Source: Pyronema omphalodes
Taxonomy: Eukaryota > Ascomycota > Pezizomycetes > Pezizales > Pyronemataceae
Assembly: GCA_024516155.1 (NCBI GenBank)
Contig: JAJJXM010000102.1
Span: 54,578-118,577, forward strand
Direction: 5' to 3'
DNA: 64,000 nt
Made by a program: the position numbers and the translations under genes. Of this stretch, positions 22,223 to 34,745 are shown in pieces. Under the pieces are notes generated by a model. The model made no database searches. It was given only the letters and a program-made list of their open reading frames with translations, and had not been told where the DNA came from. How positions within the stretch are numbered: the stretch's first letter is position 1; the number at the start of each line of letters is the position of its first letter.

Positions 22223-25200
22223 ACATCATACATCATACCTCTAGCTCCATCTGTTGTTACTGATTCTCTTGTTACTGCTGCTCTTGTTACTGATTCCTTG
22301 ATTAAAACTCGGTTGTTAAGGATAGAATATGTTTTGTGGCGAACGGGTTTGGGGTTGGAGATGGCGTTTGAATAGTGGGATGCGGGAAGTGGGGTGCGGG
22401 AAGGGTGCACTGGGTAATGTGTGATGTGGGATGGTTTGGTGGTGTGTAGGGAATGATAGGGTGTTGGAATGGTATGGAATGGAAAGAGAAATGGGAGGAG
22501 AGAAATAGAAAAACAAATAAGATACAGCATATCATCATAATAATTACCAACCAACCAACCAGTTAACCTTCAGGAATCCTAAACCTGGAAAATAAACAAA
22601 GCTCTTGTAAACCTAATTTATAGTGATTTTAAATCGCTGAATGAATATATTTGGTGTAACGGCGGGCTTAGGCAAGGCAAACCAGGGAACTCGCGGGCTG
22701 GGCGGAGGCGAGTGATGTGTAGTGATCTGAGGGTACGAGACAGGACGAAGACGAGGACGGGCGAGACGAGAGAAGACTGGATCTTGTAACTGTAGATTGA
22801 ATTGATGCAAGACGTTGTATGGAGAACTACTTACAAGACCATCTTCCCAGTACTTATACTTCTTCCCTACTCTTGATTTCCCCGAACATTGGATTTCACC
22901 GATTTCCCCTCCTCCCTTCCTATCGTCATCCTCCCGAGTCCTTTTCTTCCTTCTACCCTAGTTTCCTCCTCCTATCTCGTTCTAATTTCGTTATATCACC
23001 AGTTCCTCAGTCCTGCAATCTCTCTCCGTCATTCCTGCCCTTCTTCCCCAATTCTCCATTCCTTAGTCCTCCGTCCTTCCTCAATCCTCTCAAATCCTTC
23101 GTCCATAGTCCCCCACCCTTAATCCCTCACTCCCTTTGTATATCCCTAGTCCTTCCTGTTTCCAATTCTTTCCTCCTAGCCCTCCTTGTCCTCCGTTCCT
23201 TTCCTCGTTTCCTTTCTTCCTTATCTGTTTTTTCCTTAATTTGTTTTATTATTTACGTATTCCCGGGGCTGGACCGTAACATTTGGTGGTTATATACAGG
23301 CTACTAGGTACAGAAATTGATATTAGACCCCCGGGAACCCGTGATAATATAGCTTGAGATGATTGTGATTTGTGATTTGTGCAGGATTGGGGTGGAGATT
23401 GGGAATGGAGGGGTTAAGATGATGGAAGAGAAATTAGAGGGATGCAAGGGGTTTCGGTGGGCCTGTAGAGAGATGTAGAGAGATGTAAGTAGATGTAGAG
23501 GGATGGAGAGGGATGAAAATACATCCAGGTTGGAGGTTTTGAAAAACGGAAGCTTGTTTGACTTGAACCCATAAACCCAAAGGTTCATGCTATATAATAA
23601 TGGTAAGCCAAGATGGAACAACCAGTATTGTCAAATGCAATTAATGTGTTGAACAAAAGTTTGTACATAATGGAGTATGGATTCACGGATTCAAGTATTA
23701 AGATAGTTGGTGATGTTGTTCTCGGCTGAATATGGAGCAATGGGGTGGTTTATGCAGGGAAGGGGGGGGGGGGGGTATGTGGCATTATTTGGGGATCTTG
23801 GAATATTTTGTTATGTATGTATACATCCCCGTACTAGATGGTTATGGTTGGTATGGATAAAGTTTTGAAAGTTTGCGAGGATTTGAAGAATGGAAAATTG
23901 GTTCATTTATCTGATTTAAAGCATGTGCTTCTTTTGAGAGATTGTCATGATCGTAATATTAAAATACCAATTTTTTCAGGGTTCGTACGAAAGGAGTTCT
24001 TTTTCTTTTTATTCTTTGAGTTTTTGTTTATTCTTGTAGTTGATTTCTTTTTTTTTATTCTTTCTTTTCTTGTTTCGTTTTTTATTCTTGCATTTTCTTG
24101 ATTTTGAGTCAGATCTTATGGGTTTAGCATACCAGAAAAGTTTAATGGATGGCATAGAGCATAAGCACTGTTTTACTGGTTTTTTCTGCCGTCTTCTGTC
24201 TCGCATGATTATTGGATAGTCAAGTAGAACTTTATAATATCCATTGTGATCGGTCTTGCTTTATATCCTTTTTTATGTCTCTTTTTATTTTCGGTTTATT
24301 ATTCTATAATCTCCCCAACCCTCGATAACAGGACATGACGCAGCCCCATGGGCCACGTTCTAAATACATCTGGGTTCAAGTAGATTGCTCGGAACATACT
24401 GGGAGAGCCCCAGAGCGGTCACCGCGGTTGGCAGGCAGTCCGGCTTTCCGACCTCTTCTTTCGTCTTATATCTCTCTTTATTTTCTTGATATCTGTTTTT
24501 ACTTTTCACTTTGTCATATCTCTCATTTATTATTTGGATTAAAAATCCCTTGAAGAAACAATATCTATTGTCCATACAGCCCATGTATTTTGTAGGAAAA
24601 TTACGGATAGAATAGCAATGATATTCATAGTTGATGTTTGATGTTTGATGTTTAATATTTGATATTAATTAATATCTGCTGTTTGAACAATATTACAATT
24701 TCTTGAGCTTTTATTCTATGATCTATGTTTTGCTTCTATACTCAAGCTCTTTGATTGTGGATAATGAGATGTAGAATATGGAACATGAAGTGTCAGTGAT
24801 TCGTTTGTGGTTGAATGCGAATAAACGGGGTCCTTATTAGGAGTTTGAGGGTAAAATTTAGGCGGTTAACTTGAGGATTCCAGAATCATGGCATAATATT
24901 ATGTATGCCTCAAAGTTGGCATATTCTACCTAATGTAAGGTTTTGGTGGGATTTTGAGGATTTCGTGGAATAGAGAATGGTTGTTGAATGCTGGGTTTTG
25001 CTAAGCTTATTAGTGATATCTAAATTTTGACGATTCTGGAATTCCATTCTTTTATCCTGATGAAGAGAAAAAAATTCCTTCACTGTGGCAAATCGATGTC
25101 AAGGTCCCAGGCATGAAATTTCGTAATTTCTCGGGATGAAAAATTGTTTTCAACATTTTGACTCGGTCAGAAGGTGCGGCTCTGCGGAGCGCGTGTAACC

Positions 25201-25566
25201 ACGGTATGGTGCCTATAGCCCGGATAATCCAACAGAAGTTTACCGAACGTACCGGTGGTACGGAGACCGCAAAAAAGTTCCAGACGACATCCATCTTTCT
25301 TCTCCCCGTGAAGCGGAGACTCGCTTCTCCTGCGCATCTCACAATGCCTGTGGCTTGCGTGCGCACCAGCCACTATTGCCCCATTGCCAGGGATGAACCT
25401 GTGGTGGTTGCCGGAAATGGGCTGACCAGACCGTGCTAGCGTCATTCTGACCATCAGTGATTCCGTCCCGGTTTCTTTCTCCACCTTCGTCCACAAAACG
25501 ACTTAAACTCTCCACTCACTTCAGCCCGTCGACTCCACCGTCCCCGCGCAACAACCCACATTCACA
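22223..25566. other. Intergenic, no gene recognised
   Basis: About 3.3 kb with C/T-rich (22860-23230) and T-rich (23990-24090) tracts and a G run (23762-23776). Open frames are short and compositionally biased. No RNA gene seen. Confidence 0.4.
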
Positions 25567-26172
25567 ATGTTCGCTTCCGCTATCCTCCGCAACTCCGCCT
25601 CCGCCGCCGCTGTCAAGCAGGCTGGAAAGAAGGACCCCGAACTTTACGTACGACACCCAATACCACCGTAACCTTCCGATCACCCGATGATGACCCGGCC
25701 TTCACCCAAAGCCATCCATCGATGCCCAGCCCGATATGGAATTGAATAATATTAACGAGTCGTCGGCTTGATAGGTTCTTGCTGCCGTTATGTCCGGTAT
25801 CTTCGGTGTTGCTGGATTCTACTTCGGTATGAAAACTTTTCTTCGTTGGAGTTGTGTCGGTTGGGAGTTGAAGGAATAAATGTTGATGGTGGAATGAACA
25901 GGACGCACTCCTACCTCCGCCACCTCCGAGAACAAGGACGTCAAGGTCAACACCATGGCCTGGCAGGGATCCGGCGACGCGGACTCCAAGTACTCTTACC
26001 TCGACAAGGATGGTGCTAAGGACGCTCCCTCTGCTCTCCACTCTGTCGTTGTCCCCAACGTCAACCTTCCCAAGGTCCGTTCTATCCGTGTAGGTATTGG
26101 ATGGCGAAATACTGACGGTCTGTGTAGGAGCTCCACGAGCGCTTCAACAAGTGGGGTAAGGAGGGATACTAA
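25567..26172 (+). CDS. Small mitochondrial single-pass membrane protein, 116 aa (4 exons)
   Basis: Exons 25567-25647, 25775-25826, 25902-26074 and 26128-26172, all in frame. The product begins MFASAILRNSASAAAVKQ, a likely mitochondrial presequence (hydroxylated/basic, no acids), then KKDPELYVLAAVMSGIFGVAGFYFGR, a single transmembrane segment after a KKDPELY motif, then a Ser/Gly/Asp region and a conserved-looking end VPNVNLPKELHERFNKWGKEGY. This matches a small fungal protein that I associate with the mitochondrial inner membrane, with an N-terminal layout like the MLRQ/NDUFA4-B12D group; the exact family is uncertain. Four exons within 606 bp is dense for so short a protein but every junction has consensus borders. 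Confidence 0.82.
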
Positions 26173-26814
26173 GGAAGAGAAATTTGTTGTTGGAATGGGC
26201 TTGCGTGTACATTTTTGACAGATATCCTATGTTCTAGAGGTTAATCGGTTTTGTTAATGCCGTTGGTTCGTGTTTCTTTGTCCGTGAGCGTGGGTGAAGG
26301 TGAAGTGTAGTGTTTTTGGTGCGAGGGGCGTTGGTTTTGGTCTTTGGTCTTTGACTCTACTCGGAGCACGGTTTCTCTGTTAACGGAGTGCTCATGGGCG
26401 AATGACGATTGGCGTCTGATCATCCGGAAGGCTAAAAACAGATCCGTTATCCAATCGCCGGGAAGGGATCACGGACTGTATTTATAAGTATTTGCTTAGT
26501 ATGGGTCAAAATATGTTTATTGAAAGAGATAATGAAACCACCATTTTTGATTTCATCCTTTGATCATCGCGACTCACTCAGCCAAATACTACTCGCAGCC
26601 GCAGTGGGTCTAGGCTTGGCGTCAGTCCTTAATTAGCTGCAGTTACCCTGTGAAGACGTCAGCTTGCCTCAGCGACGATCGCAGCTCATCCAGTTTCGGT
26701 ACCTCACTTACTCCGCCACTCTAGTTCCGCGACTCCCTCAAAGAACACAAGCAATAAGAACCACAACAAACACGATTATTTTTTACCGCGACACCTGACG
26801 AATATATCGCAACC

Positions 26815-28419
26815 ATGGGAGCACTGCTCTCGATCCCTTTTCTAGCTGTCCCCAGCTTAACAACTGTTGGTGCTCTTGCTCGGCTACGCAGACGACGACT
26901 AACTGTCGCCTTAGATCGGTTCTTTTGCGGCCTCATGCTGTGGTGCAGCTGCGTGCTCAGCGATATGCAGTCTTTGCGGAAAATGCCAAAGCAGGTAAGT
27001 GAAGTCGCTCGAAGCAAAGAAAGAGAAATAAACAAGTACTAACATTCTATAGCACTGCTACCAGAATCGCCTATGCTCGTATGGTTCCCCGCTTCTATAC
27101 CTTCGCTTTATAGTTATTCCTAACATCGACCGACAGTGATATTCCTTGTCAATAGTATTTTGTCATGGATTATGCTCACGCCTTGGGCAATCAAAAAAAT
27201 CGAACACCTTACTCTCGACACTTTACCTATTAGCTGCTTTGGAGAACAATGCTGGGGTTTCGTCTCGGTTCACCGCATCAACTTTGCCCTTGGAGTTTTC
27301 CACACTGTGTTAGCTATTTTATTACTCGGAGTTCGCAACACCAAGAGTGGTCGTGCGACGATTCAGAATGGATACTGGGGACCGAAAATTATCGCCTGGT
27401 TGGCCTTGATTGTGCTTACCTTTTTGATCCCTGAGAGATTCTTCATCTTTTGGGGAAACTCCTTCGCCATGATTGGAGCTATGCTTTTCTTACTCCTTGG
27501 ATTGATTCTGCTTGTCGACCTTGCACACTCCTGGGCAGAAACTTGTCTCGCAAACATTATGGAAACCGACTCCCGTGCCTGGCGCTGGATCCTCATCGGT
27601 AGCACCCTGGGAATGTACATTGGGTCTTTGGTTCTTACCATTGTGATGTACATTTTCTTCGCTGGCAGTGGATGTAGCATGAACCAGGCGGTTATCACTA
27701 TTAACCTCCTATTATTCCTTATCGTATCCTTCCTCTCAGTTCACCCAACTATCCAGGAATTCAACTCTACCGCGGGATTGGCCCAGTCAGCTATGGTCGC
27801 TATTTACTGTACCTATCTCACCATGTCTGCTGTCTCCATGGAGCCAGATGACAAGCAGTGCAACCCACTTCTCCGTGCTCGTGGCACCAGAACCGCTTCC
27901 ATCGTCCTTGGTGCCATCGTCACCTTGTTGACTATTGCATACACCACCTCTAGGGCAGCTACCCAATCTCCCGCTCTCGGTCGCTCCTCCTCTCCCAGCA
28001 ATGGAGGTTACAGTGCTCTCGACAGCAACGAACACGGCCTTGTCACAACTGAGCCTACTCGCGCTCAGATGCGTGCCGAAGCTCTCCGTTCCGCCGTTGA
28101 GTCCGGGGCTTTGCCAGCCTCTGCGTTGGACGATGATTCTGATGATGAGGACTCTGGACGCAGTGGAGATGATGAGAAATATGGAACTCAGTACAGCTAT
28201 GCTTTCTTCCATGTTATCTTTATTCTTGCTACAGCTTGGACGGCAACGTTGTTGACTATGTCTATTGAACCTGGAAAGGGAGAAGAGGAGGGTTTCCAGC
28301 CCGTTGGAAGAACTTATGCTGCTAGTTGGGTCAAGATTGTTAGTGCTTGGGTTTGCTATGCTATTTATGTCTGGACTCTGGTTGCCCCGTACTTGTTCCC
28401 TGATCGGTTCGACTACTAA
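26815..28419 (+). CDS. TMS1: TMS1/Serinc family membrane protein, 479 aa (4 exons)
   Basis: Exons 26815-26865, 26915-26994, 27053-27078 and 27137-28419. Splicing restores the family hallmark: MGALLSIPFLAVPSL..IGSFAASCCGAAACSAICSLCGKCQSSTATRIAYALIFLVNSILSW. Around ten hydrophobic segments follow, with typical motifs AIQNGYWGPK, FWGNSFAMIGAMLFLLLGL, VDLAHSWAETC and, near the end, YAFFHVIFILATAWTATLL..SWVKIVSAWVCYAIYVWTLVAP. Serinc proteins are multi-pass proteins of the ER/endosome/vacuole linked to serine-derived lipids; recent work on the family points to lipid scrambling. A Ser/Asp-rich cytosolic loop (DDDSDDEDSGRSGDDEKYG) precedes the last segments. Length fits the family. Confidence 0.93.
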
Positions 28420-28875
28420 ATACTGGCATTTGGGTTTTGTGGTACCGAGGTTGTATGATTGCAGGTTGTCATCGGTGGGATTATTTTACTTCTGCGGGCG
28501 TTTGTGTTGGGTCTAGCTTAACATAGTGTTTTGAGTTTCCTGTTTGTTGTTATTGATGGGGTCTTCATTTTTTTGTTTTTCATGATTGTTTGGTTTTGCA
28601 CAGCAGCTGTATTATGCGGAGTTTTGACCCGTAGAATTCATCATTATTTTTTTGTCATCTACAAACGAAAACTTTTTGGTGGCATTGAAAGAAAATATAA
28701 TGATAGTGATATCCATACAACGTGAGTAAACCCCAAGGTATTCCAGCTTTCAAGCAACAAAAGAAACATTACAGCGGCATTCAAACTAGCCTCAAACATG
28801 CATATATACATCCCACTTCGAACCCTTAGCAAAACGAATCCCAATACGCCTAGCATAGCTTCCCATCCCTAAGCT

Positions 28876-29793
28876 TTAACCGCAGAACCAACCAAAACTC
28901 CCATCAAAAGCCTCCTCAAATACTACCCTATCCTTATTTCTCTCCTCTTCATCCTCACTGTCTGTTTCCTCCGGCTCGGTCGCACTTGTCCAATCCTCCT
29001 CGGATTCTCCTCTGATTTCTCTCAACGACATCACCTTTCCTTCTTTGTATCCTTCCAATAATGCCCCCATTTCTACCTCTCCCATCTGGCAAAGCTCCTC
29101 TAAACTCCACTTCTCACAAACACTGCTCATCCACTCCATTCTCTTTGCTCCCTGTTCCTGTCCCTGCGCAATCTTCCTCAACCTCTTCCTCAACTGTCCC
29201 ACCCTCACGATCGCCTCTCCCAAATTCTCCGGCAGCTGACCCGCAATTTGTCTTCTCACAATATTCGCCAACTTCGGACCATTTCCATTAGTCGAAACCA
29301 TAATCTGTAACGGACCATCTCTATGAACCGAACCAAAATAGAAGTCACATTCCGGGGGAACATCCGCAACATTAACAGGTATTCTTAACCGATGACAAAG
29401 TTTATAAATCTCAGTACTAGCCTCTGGAGAATCAATCGCTGTTAATACTATCACAGGTTGAATCTTGTCTAGTAATGTTGGATGGAAATTCTGGTTATGG
29501 TGGATAATTGGTGATGTCCGAAGTCGGTGGATAACTTCTGGACAACATCCGCTTAGCGGACATGCTACGTGGACTACGGCATCGGCGTTTAGAAGTGACA
29601 GGATTCGTCCGGCTGCTACGTTGCCTCCTCCAACGACGAGAACGGGCTTGTTGCGTACTTGGTAGGCGACTAGAAGTGATCCGCCGGGTTGCACGGCGGG
29701 GTATTTGGGGTCTGAGAGGTCCGGGGTCGCAGGGGGACTGAGGGGAGTGCGTAAGGCGGAGCTGGAGGGGGTTGGAGTCGAGTTGCGGGACAT
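28876..29793 (-). CDS. MET8: Met8-like siroheme synthase (precorrin-2 dehydrogenase/ferrochelatase), 305 aa
   Basis: Single-exon gene starting at ATG 29793. Met8 oxidises precorrin-2 to sirohydrochlorin with NAD and inserts iron, giving siroheme for sulfite and nitrite reductases. The Rossmann loop is visible as VLVVGGGNVAAGRI (about residues 52-65), followed by VTA-type strand VIVLTAIDSPEAS and the strongly conserved block NVADVPPECDFYFGSVHRDG / PLQIMVSTNGNGPKLANIVRR, then the helical dimerisation region (LPENLGEAIVRVGQLRKRLRK). The yeast catalytic Asp lies in the segment matching NVADVPP. The C-terminus is acidic (ATEPEETDSEDEEE). Transcribed convergently with TMS1 (456 bp between stops) and divergently from VAC1. 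Confidence 0.93.
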   Translation of the reverse strand: MSRNSTPTPSSSALRTPLSPPATPDLSDPKYPAVQPGGSLLVAYQVRNKPVLVVGGGNVAAGRILSLLNADAVVHVACPLSGCCPEVIHRLRTSPIIHHNQNFHPTLLDKIQPVIVLTAIDSPEASTEIYKLCHRLRIPVNVADVPPECDFYFGSVHRDGPLQIMVSTNGNGPKLANIVRRQIAGQLPENLGEAIVRVGQLRKRLRKIAQGQEQGAKRMEWMSSVCEKWSLEELCQMGEVEMGALLEGYKEGKVMSLREIRGESEEDWTSATEPEETDSEDEEERNKDRVVFEEAFDGSFGWFCG

Positions 29794-30827
29794 GGCGATG
29801 GCGGCGATGTCGCGGCGGTTGTGGAGAGGTGCGGCTTTGGTGGTTCTTTGTGGTTTTTTTTTCGGGCTCGGTGGACTGTGGAATGTGGAAACCCGTTTGG
29901 TGGTGTTACGGTATTGGTTTTTATCGCGGAGGGGGCGCGATGGTGAAGAGAACGAATGAATGCAGTGAATGCAGTGAATGTAGTTTCCGCGGTTGTGGGT
30001 TGGAGTTTGTTGAGTCTAAAGACGCTTCTTTGCCTTCTTTTGTGGGGATGGCGTGCTTTTTTTCCCCGTGCTTGCTCAGCTGCTGTGTCTTCCGGGCAGC
30101 GGAATTAGAGGATTTTAGATGGAAGCTGCTAAGCTAATATTTTGCGATTTTGCCCCAAAAAAGAACATATGCTCGATTCGGCTTCCGAGGCAATTTTGGC
30201 GGCTGCGACCTCTCGGAAATTTTGGACGCTCGTGATAACGCCGGCGATGGCGGAATCATTTGGCAGGTGATGGTCAGCTGATGAAAGTCATCAGTCAGTG
30301 GTGTATTTGAAGTGTCGATCTCTTGGGGCGCCTGGTGCACCGTTGCCGTGGCCGTCGCAAGACATGTACACCGACCACCCAGCAACTCCCATTCATGAAG
30401 AATCACCCATTCATATACAATCACCACATTGAAAGAATATCGCGATAAATAAAGACCGTGCAAATAATTCATATCGCCCAATATCCATTCTATTAATATC
30501 CAATTTCCCCCGGCCGGTGAAGATCGTTGTTTTTAGTGTATTTTTTTTTTTTTCGAGCTTCACTTATCCTCCCCGGGCGCGCCCAGCGACTACATTACTC
30601 GCGGTGTCGTCGCAAGAGCTCTCGCGTAGGCGCCGGTGGCCGAGCTATAGTCAGATCATCTCCGTCCGAGCCGCACCCCCGTTCCCAGTTTGAAAGTTAC
30701 GATTTCCCTGTTGAGAGACCTTTTCAGTTATACGTTTATTGCGACTTCATCTCAGCTTTTTCCAGGAAAAGCAACATTCTTTCGTCGTTTAAAGGAGAAA
30801 AAAAAATTCAGAACCAGAGTCCGAGCC

Positions 30828-33009
30828 ATGGCGTCCCCGCGACCGACGACTCCTCTCGTGGTTCCCCCAGTATTCCCTAGAGCTGCTGGAGAAGCTCAAC
30901 AATCAACCCCTCAAACCATGCAAACCAAATCTACCACCACCGCGACCACGACCACGACCACCACAACGACCATAACCAGACCCAAGCGCGTTCTCGGCTC
31001 TACTGCAACAGCTACAAACTTGAAGCCTCGTTCAAGTCGAGACCAGCAAACTCACACTCCAAGCTCAAGCGTCAGTGTCAGCAATGCCCGTCTTTCCCCA
31101 TCCGCAAGCGAGGTATCGTTCACTTCGCGATCGGACGTATCTAGAGGCCCCGAGGGGCTCGTGTGTCCAATTTGCTCCGAAGAAATGGTTTCTACCCTTT
31201 TTTGTCTTTGAATGCTTCTTTAATATCAACTTGCTTCGCTACTTTGCTGCTTCGCTGTTTCTGTTGCTTGCTGTTGCGTTGTCACCCTGGGATATTCGCT
31301 GACAAATAATGCCTTCCTCAACCCTCCAGATGACCTTGTTACAACTCAACCGCCATCTGGATGATCTCCACGCCGAAGTCGAGTCCTTCGAAAAAGACGA
31401 CATAACAACATGGTTCCGGAAACGAATGCTAAAAGCGAAAACCTTCCAACCAGTCGCCGTATTAAATCAAAAACTAAAGGGTCTTGATGTTTTCGAAACA
31501 AACGAAGTTCCGATTATACACCAACAACAGCAACAGTATCCTGGACAAACAATACAACCATACGCCTCTACTACTCCACAACCAGATGCGGATTTCTATG
31601 TCACTCGATCCCACTGGCAGAAAAGCTACGGCGATGATTATTGTTTAGACCCAGCATGCCAGCGTCCTCTTGGTGTTGTAAACGGCTGCGTCAACTGTCG
31701 GAAATGCGGCAAGCTATTTTGTGAGGAGCATACTATGTACCAAATCAAACTTTCACGGTCTGCACAACACGAGCCAGTTCGTGGATACTGGAGTCGAGTT
31801 TGCGAAACCTGTTACAAAAGCCGAGCAGGATATAACGACCACAACGGTATCCACCAAGACCATACATCATTCTTTGCAGAGAAACGGAAAGCAAAGGTCG
31901 AACGTCGAGCTTTAGAAGTTCATAGAGCTGAGAAAAGATTAACTCGACTTACTCAACTTCTTACATCCCCCACTCCATCACCACCACCGGATCAAGGAAA
32001 TGGTTTTATGAAGGGCATTAAACCGCTACTTCAAAACCAGCGAAGAGCGTTAGAGCAATCAGTCGTCGCCTGGGAAGATGATGCAAAAGTCACCAACTGC
32101 CCCTGTTGCGCACAGACCTTCTCACGATTTTCCCTCCAAAAACACCACTGTCGAGTATGCGGATCCGTAGTCTGCGGGGATCTACGAACCGGCTGCTCCA
32201 AAGAAATTCCCTTCGACGTTACAGCACCAGCAGAAAAACCAACCTCCTCAACCGCCGTCGTTACTATCAATATCAGAATTTGTGCTCCCTGTAATACAAC
32301 AATATTCTCAAAACGAGATTTCGAAGCCTCAATTTCCATCCAGCCACAATATGTTCGCTCCTATTCTACTTTGGTATCCTTTAAAACCGGCATAATGGAG
32401 CAATTACCACGGTTTACAAAAATGGTCGAAACTATCCATAAATCCAAAAACAGGGATAAAATAGTCGAAGCTGTGAAAATGAAACGTAGGTTAATAGACA
32501 CATTAGCCAAAATCGACAATGTGGCAAAAACAATCGCGGCTGGAGCTACAAATAATACTGCGGAACATAAACTTCGCAGAGCAGTGGCTTTGGCAACGGC
32601 GAATTGGGGTACAACGGTGGGAATGAAGGTGAAGACAGCTTCGACTATGTTAGATGCTGTTGTTGAAGCTACGAGACCGACTGCGAAACAGGATATCGCT
32701 GCAAGGCTGGGAAAACCTTTACCTTCGCCGTTGGCTATTGATAGTGGCGCCAGTTCGCCGGTTAGTAGTAATGGCGCTATGACTCCGAAGGCGTTGATGA
32801 GTCCGTTGGTTAGAGATCAGACTGATAGAGAGGAGGATGAGAGAAGGGAAACTGTCGTTGTGTTGGAGGAACAGAAGTTTTTGGTGTTGCAGATGCTGGA
32901 AGAAGCAAAGAAGAGAAGGAGGTTTGATGAAGTGGAGGTGTTGGCGGGGAGTTTGGATGATATTGAGACGGAGATTAAGGCGTTGGGTGGTGGGGTTTTG
33001 GGAGTTTGA
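30828..33009 (+). CDS. VAC1: Vac1/Pep7-like FYVE protein (Rab5 effector), 679 aa (2 exons)
   Basis: Exons 30828-31187 and 31330-33009; the 142-nt intron falls between the two Met codons of the zinc finger. Domains: low-complexity Thr/Ser N-terminus; a C2H2 finger created by splicing (CPICSEEM|MTLLQLNRHLDDLH, about residues 113-135); an atypical FYVE-like zinc domain (about 225-283, CLDPACQ..CRKCGKLFC..CETCY); a helical linker (AEKRKAKVERRALEVHRAEKRL); and a second FYVE (about 377-441, CPCCAQTFSRFSLQKHHCRVCGSVVC..CAPC). C2H2 plus two FYVE-type domains is the Vac1p/Pep7p plan: it binds PI3P and Rab5-type GTPase to tether vesicles at the late endosome. The C-terminal helix around 545-565 resembles the Rab-binding end. 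Confidence 0.92.
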
Positions 33010-34745
33010 GCGATGGGAATGGGATGCTGTTGATGTTTGAGTTTTCGGTTTTACAGTTATTGGCAGCGGGGGTTTTTTTTTTTGTTTTGTGGGGATTGAG
33101 TGTGTTGTTTCTCCTTGGCTTTGCTTTTCTTTTTTTTCTCTTTTCTTTTCCTTTTTTTTTTTTTTTGGTGGGCGTTTTGCGTTTGCGTGGCATATTTTTC
33201 ATGGGCTTGGCGTAACTTGGACTTGTGGTTTTTCGGAGGCATATATTTTTCCTGTTGGGCTTCTGTTTTTCTTTTTTTGTTTTTGTTTTTGATGTGTTTC
33301 TTTTTTGTAGCGAGGCTCTTTATCTCTAAGTCTTTAGAGTTGTGTAGCATGGTGAATGGTGTGTGAAAAGAAATTACTCTAGAAATGGAATAGAGCATGA
33401 TTTTTATCTTTTTATCGGCCGATGCATAATGTTTATTCGTGATTGGGGGGTGGGAAAGGGGTGGGCGGGTGATTTGTGCTATTGGTAAGTCGCCGCGGAA
33501 CTGGAAATGAAACTTGAATTCCGTCGTGGATGCTACATATTGCCGCATATAGATGTAGTAGGTATATAGAGGAAGTCAGTCGTCATGGCACTTGGGACCG
33601 CTGTACTGGTGGACTGGTGGATTTGAATCCCTTGGTTGGCGGATGTGCATTAATGGAAAGACGTTGTCCCAAGAAGCTGGAAAACCTGGGGAACCTGAGG
33701 AGCTAGAGAAGCTGGGAAATACTGAGGAGCTACATATGTATAGCTGCTGGATGTAGTCAGTATATATAGACGGAACATACGATTGGATTCAGCATACTCG
33801 TGCCAAGGTGGTGACTGGCCATCATCTTGGCACAAATAACAGCCCAGTGTCGTGGAAGCATTCGGTAGGTAAAATTAGGGCTCGTGGAAGTTTTCAGTGA
33901 GATTTGTTAGAGGGATTCCGGTGAGGGGGCTGGTTCTGGGAAGAGGGTTGGCTTTGGGATGAGGAACAAGTATACTTACTTTCCGTTCACCGGCGAGGAG
34001 GTGTTGGTGAAATTGAAACTGTAGGGTGTGCTCGAACGCTGGAAAATCGGTGACGTAGATACTAAGTGATGCCGCGAGAATTGATAAGAAGATGAGTAAA
34101 AATATCTAGGTGAGTAAACATGGTCTGTAACGTTTAGGGCAGGGGCTGGGGCTCACGTTGTGGCTTAGGGCGGGTATGGTACTGCCATGTGGAGTTCTAG
34201 ACCGTGGTTCAGTATTGCCGGAGCTGCAGGTTCTCAAATATTTCCAGTCTGGTTTGTTCCCGTCGCGCCAACTCAATTAAGGACCCCGCTTGCTCAGATG
34301 TTACCCCACCGGGCCGTTCCACTCTGTCCTCCTATGGCACCATACATTCCCTTCCTATATTTCTTGTAGGATCTCTTCCGCCTTTATGTCCGGACTCTGT
34401 TACGGCGGGGATGGAGGTAAACTGATATGGCCAACAATATTGTCAAGGAGATGGCACGTATTACTCGTACCACCGAGCTGAAAGCCCCTGATACAGAAAC
34501 CAATCTGATGAAAGTAGGAATAGCTGACGCTGGTAAGCGGAGAAGATAAATTAGCGTTCCAGATGTAAGAGGTGGAGGGAGACGTTCATCAAGCAATTCT
34601 CCACTGGGTTCAACAGCGTCGACCTCGTAATATTGGCACGAGAGCCGAGCCGCGCTAAGGATTATGCCATGTGACTCGGGAGTAGAACACTCAAGTGATA
34701 AGAATATAGCTTTAAATCAATTCATATGCTAATTCCAAGAATGCA
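33010..34745. other. Intergenic, no gene recognised
   Basis: Begins with T-rich 3' flank of VAC1 (33060-33310). No motif-bearing frame or RNA gene seen in the remainder. Confidence 0.4.

Noticed and set aside
25052..25496. Minus-strand frames of about 105 codons upstream of the mitochondrial gene
   Set aside because: Overlapping frames on both strands without motifs; more likely promoter region of the 25567 gene.
27935..28255. Plus-strand frame of 106 codons inside TMS1
   Set aside because: Out-of-frame shadow of the TMS1 last exon.
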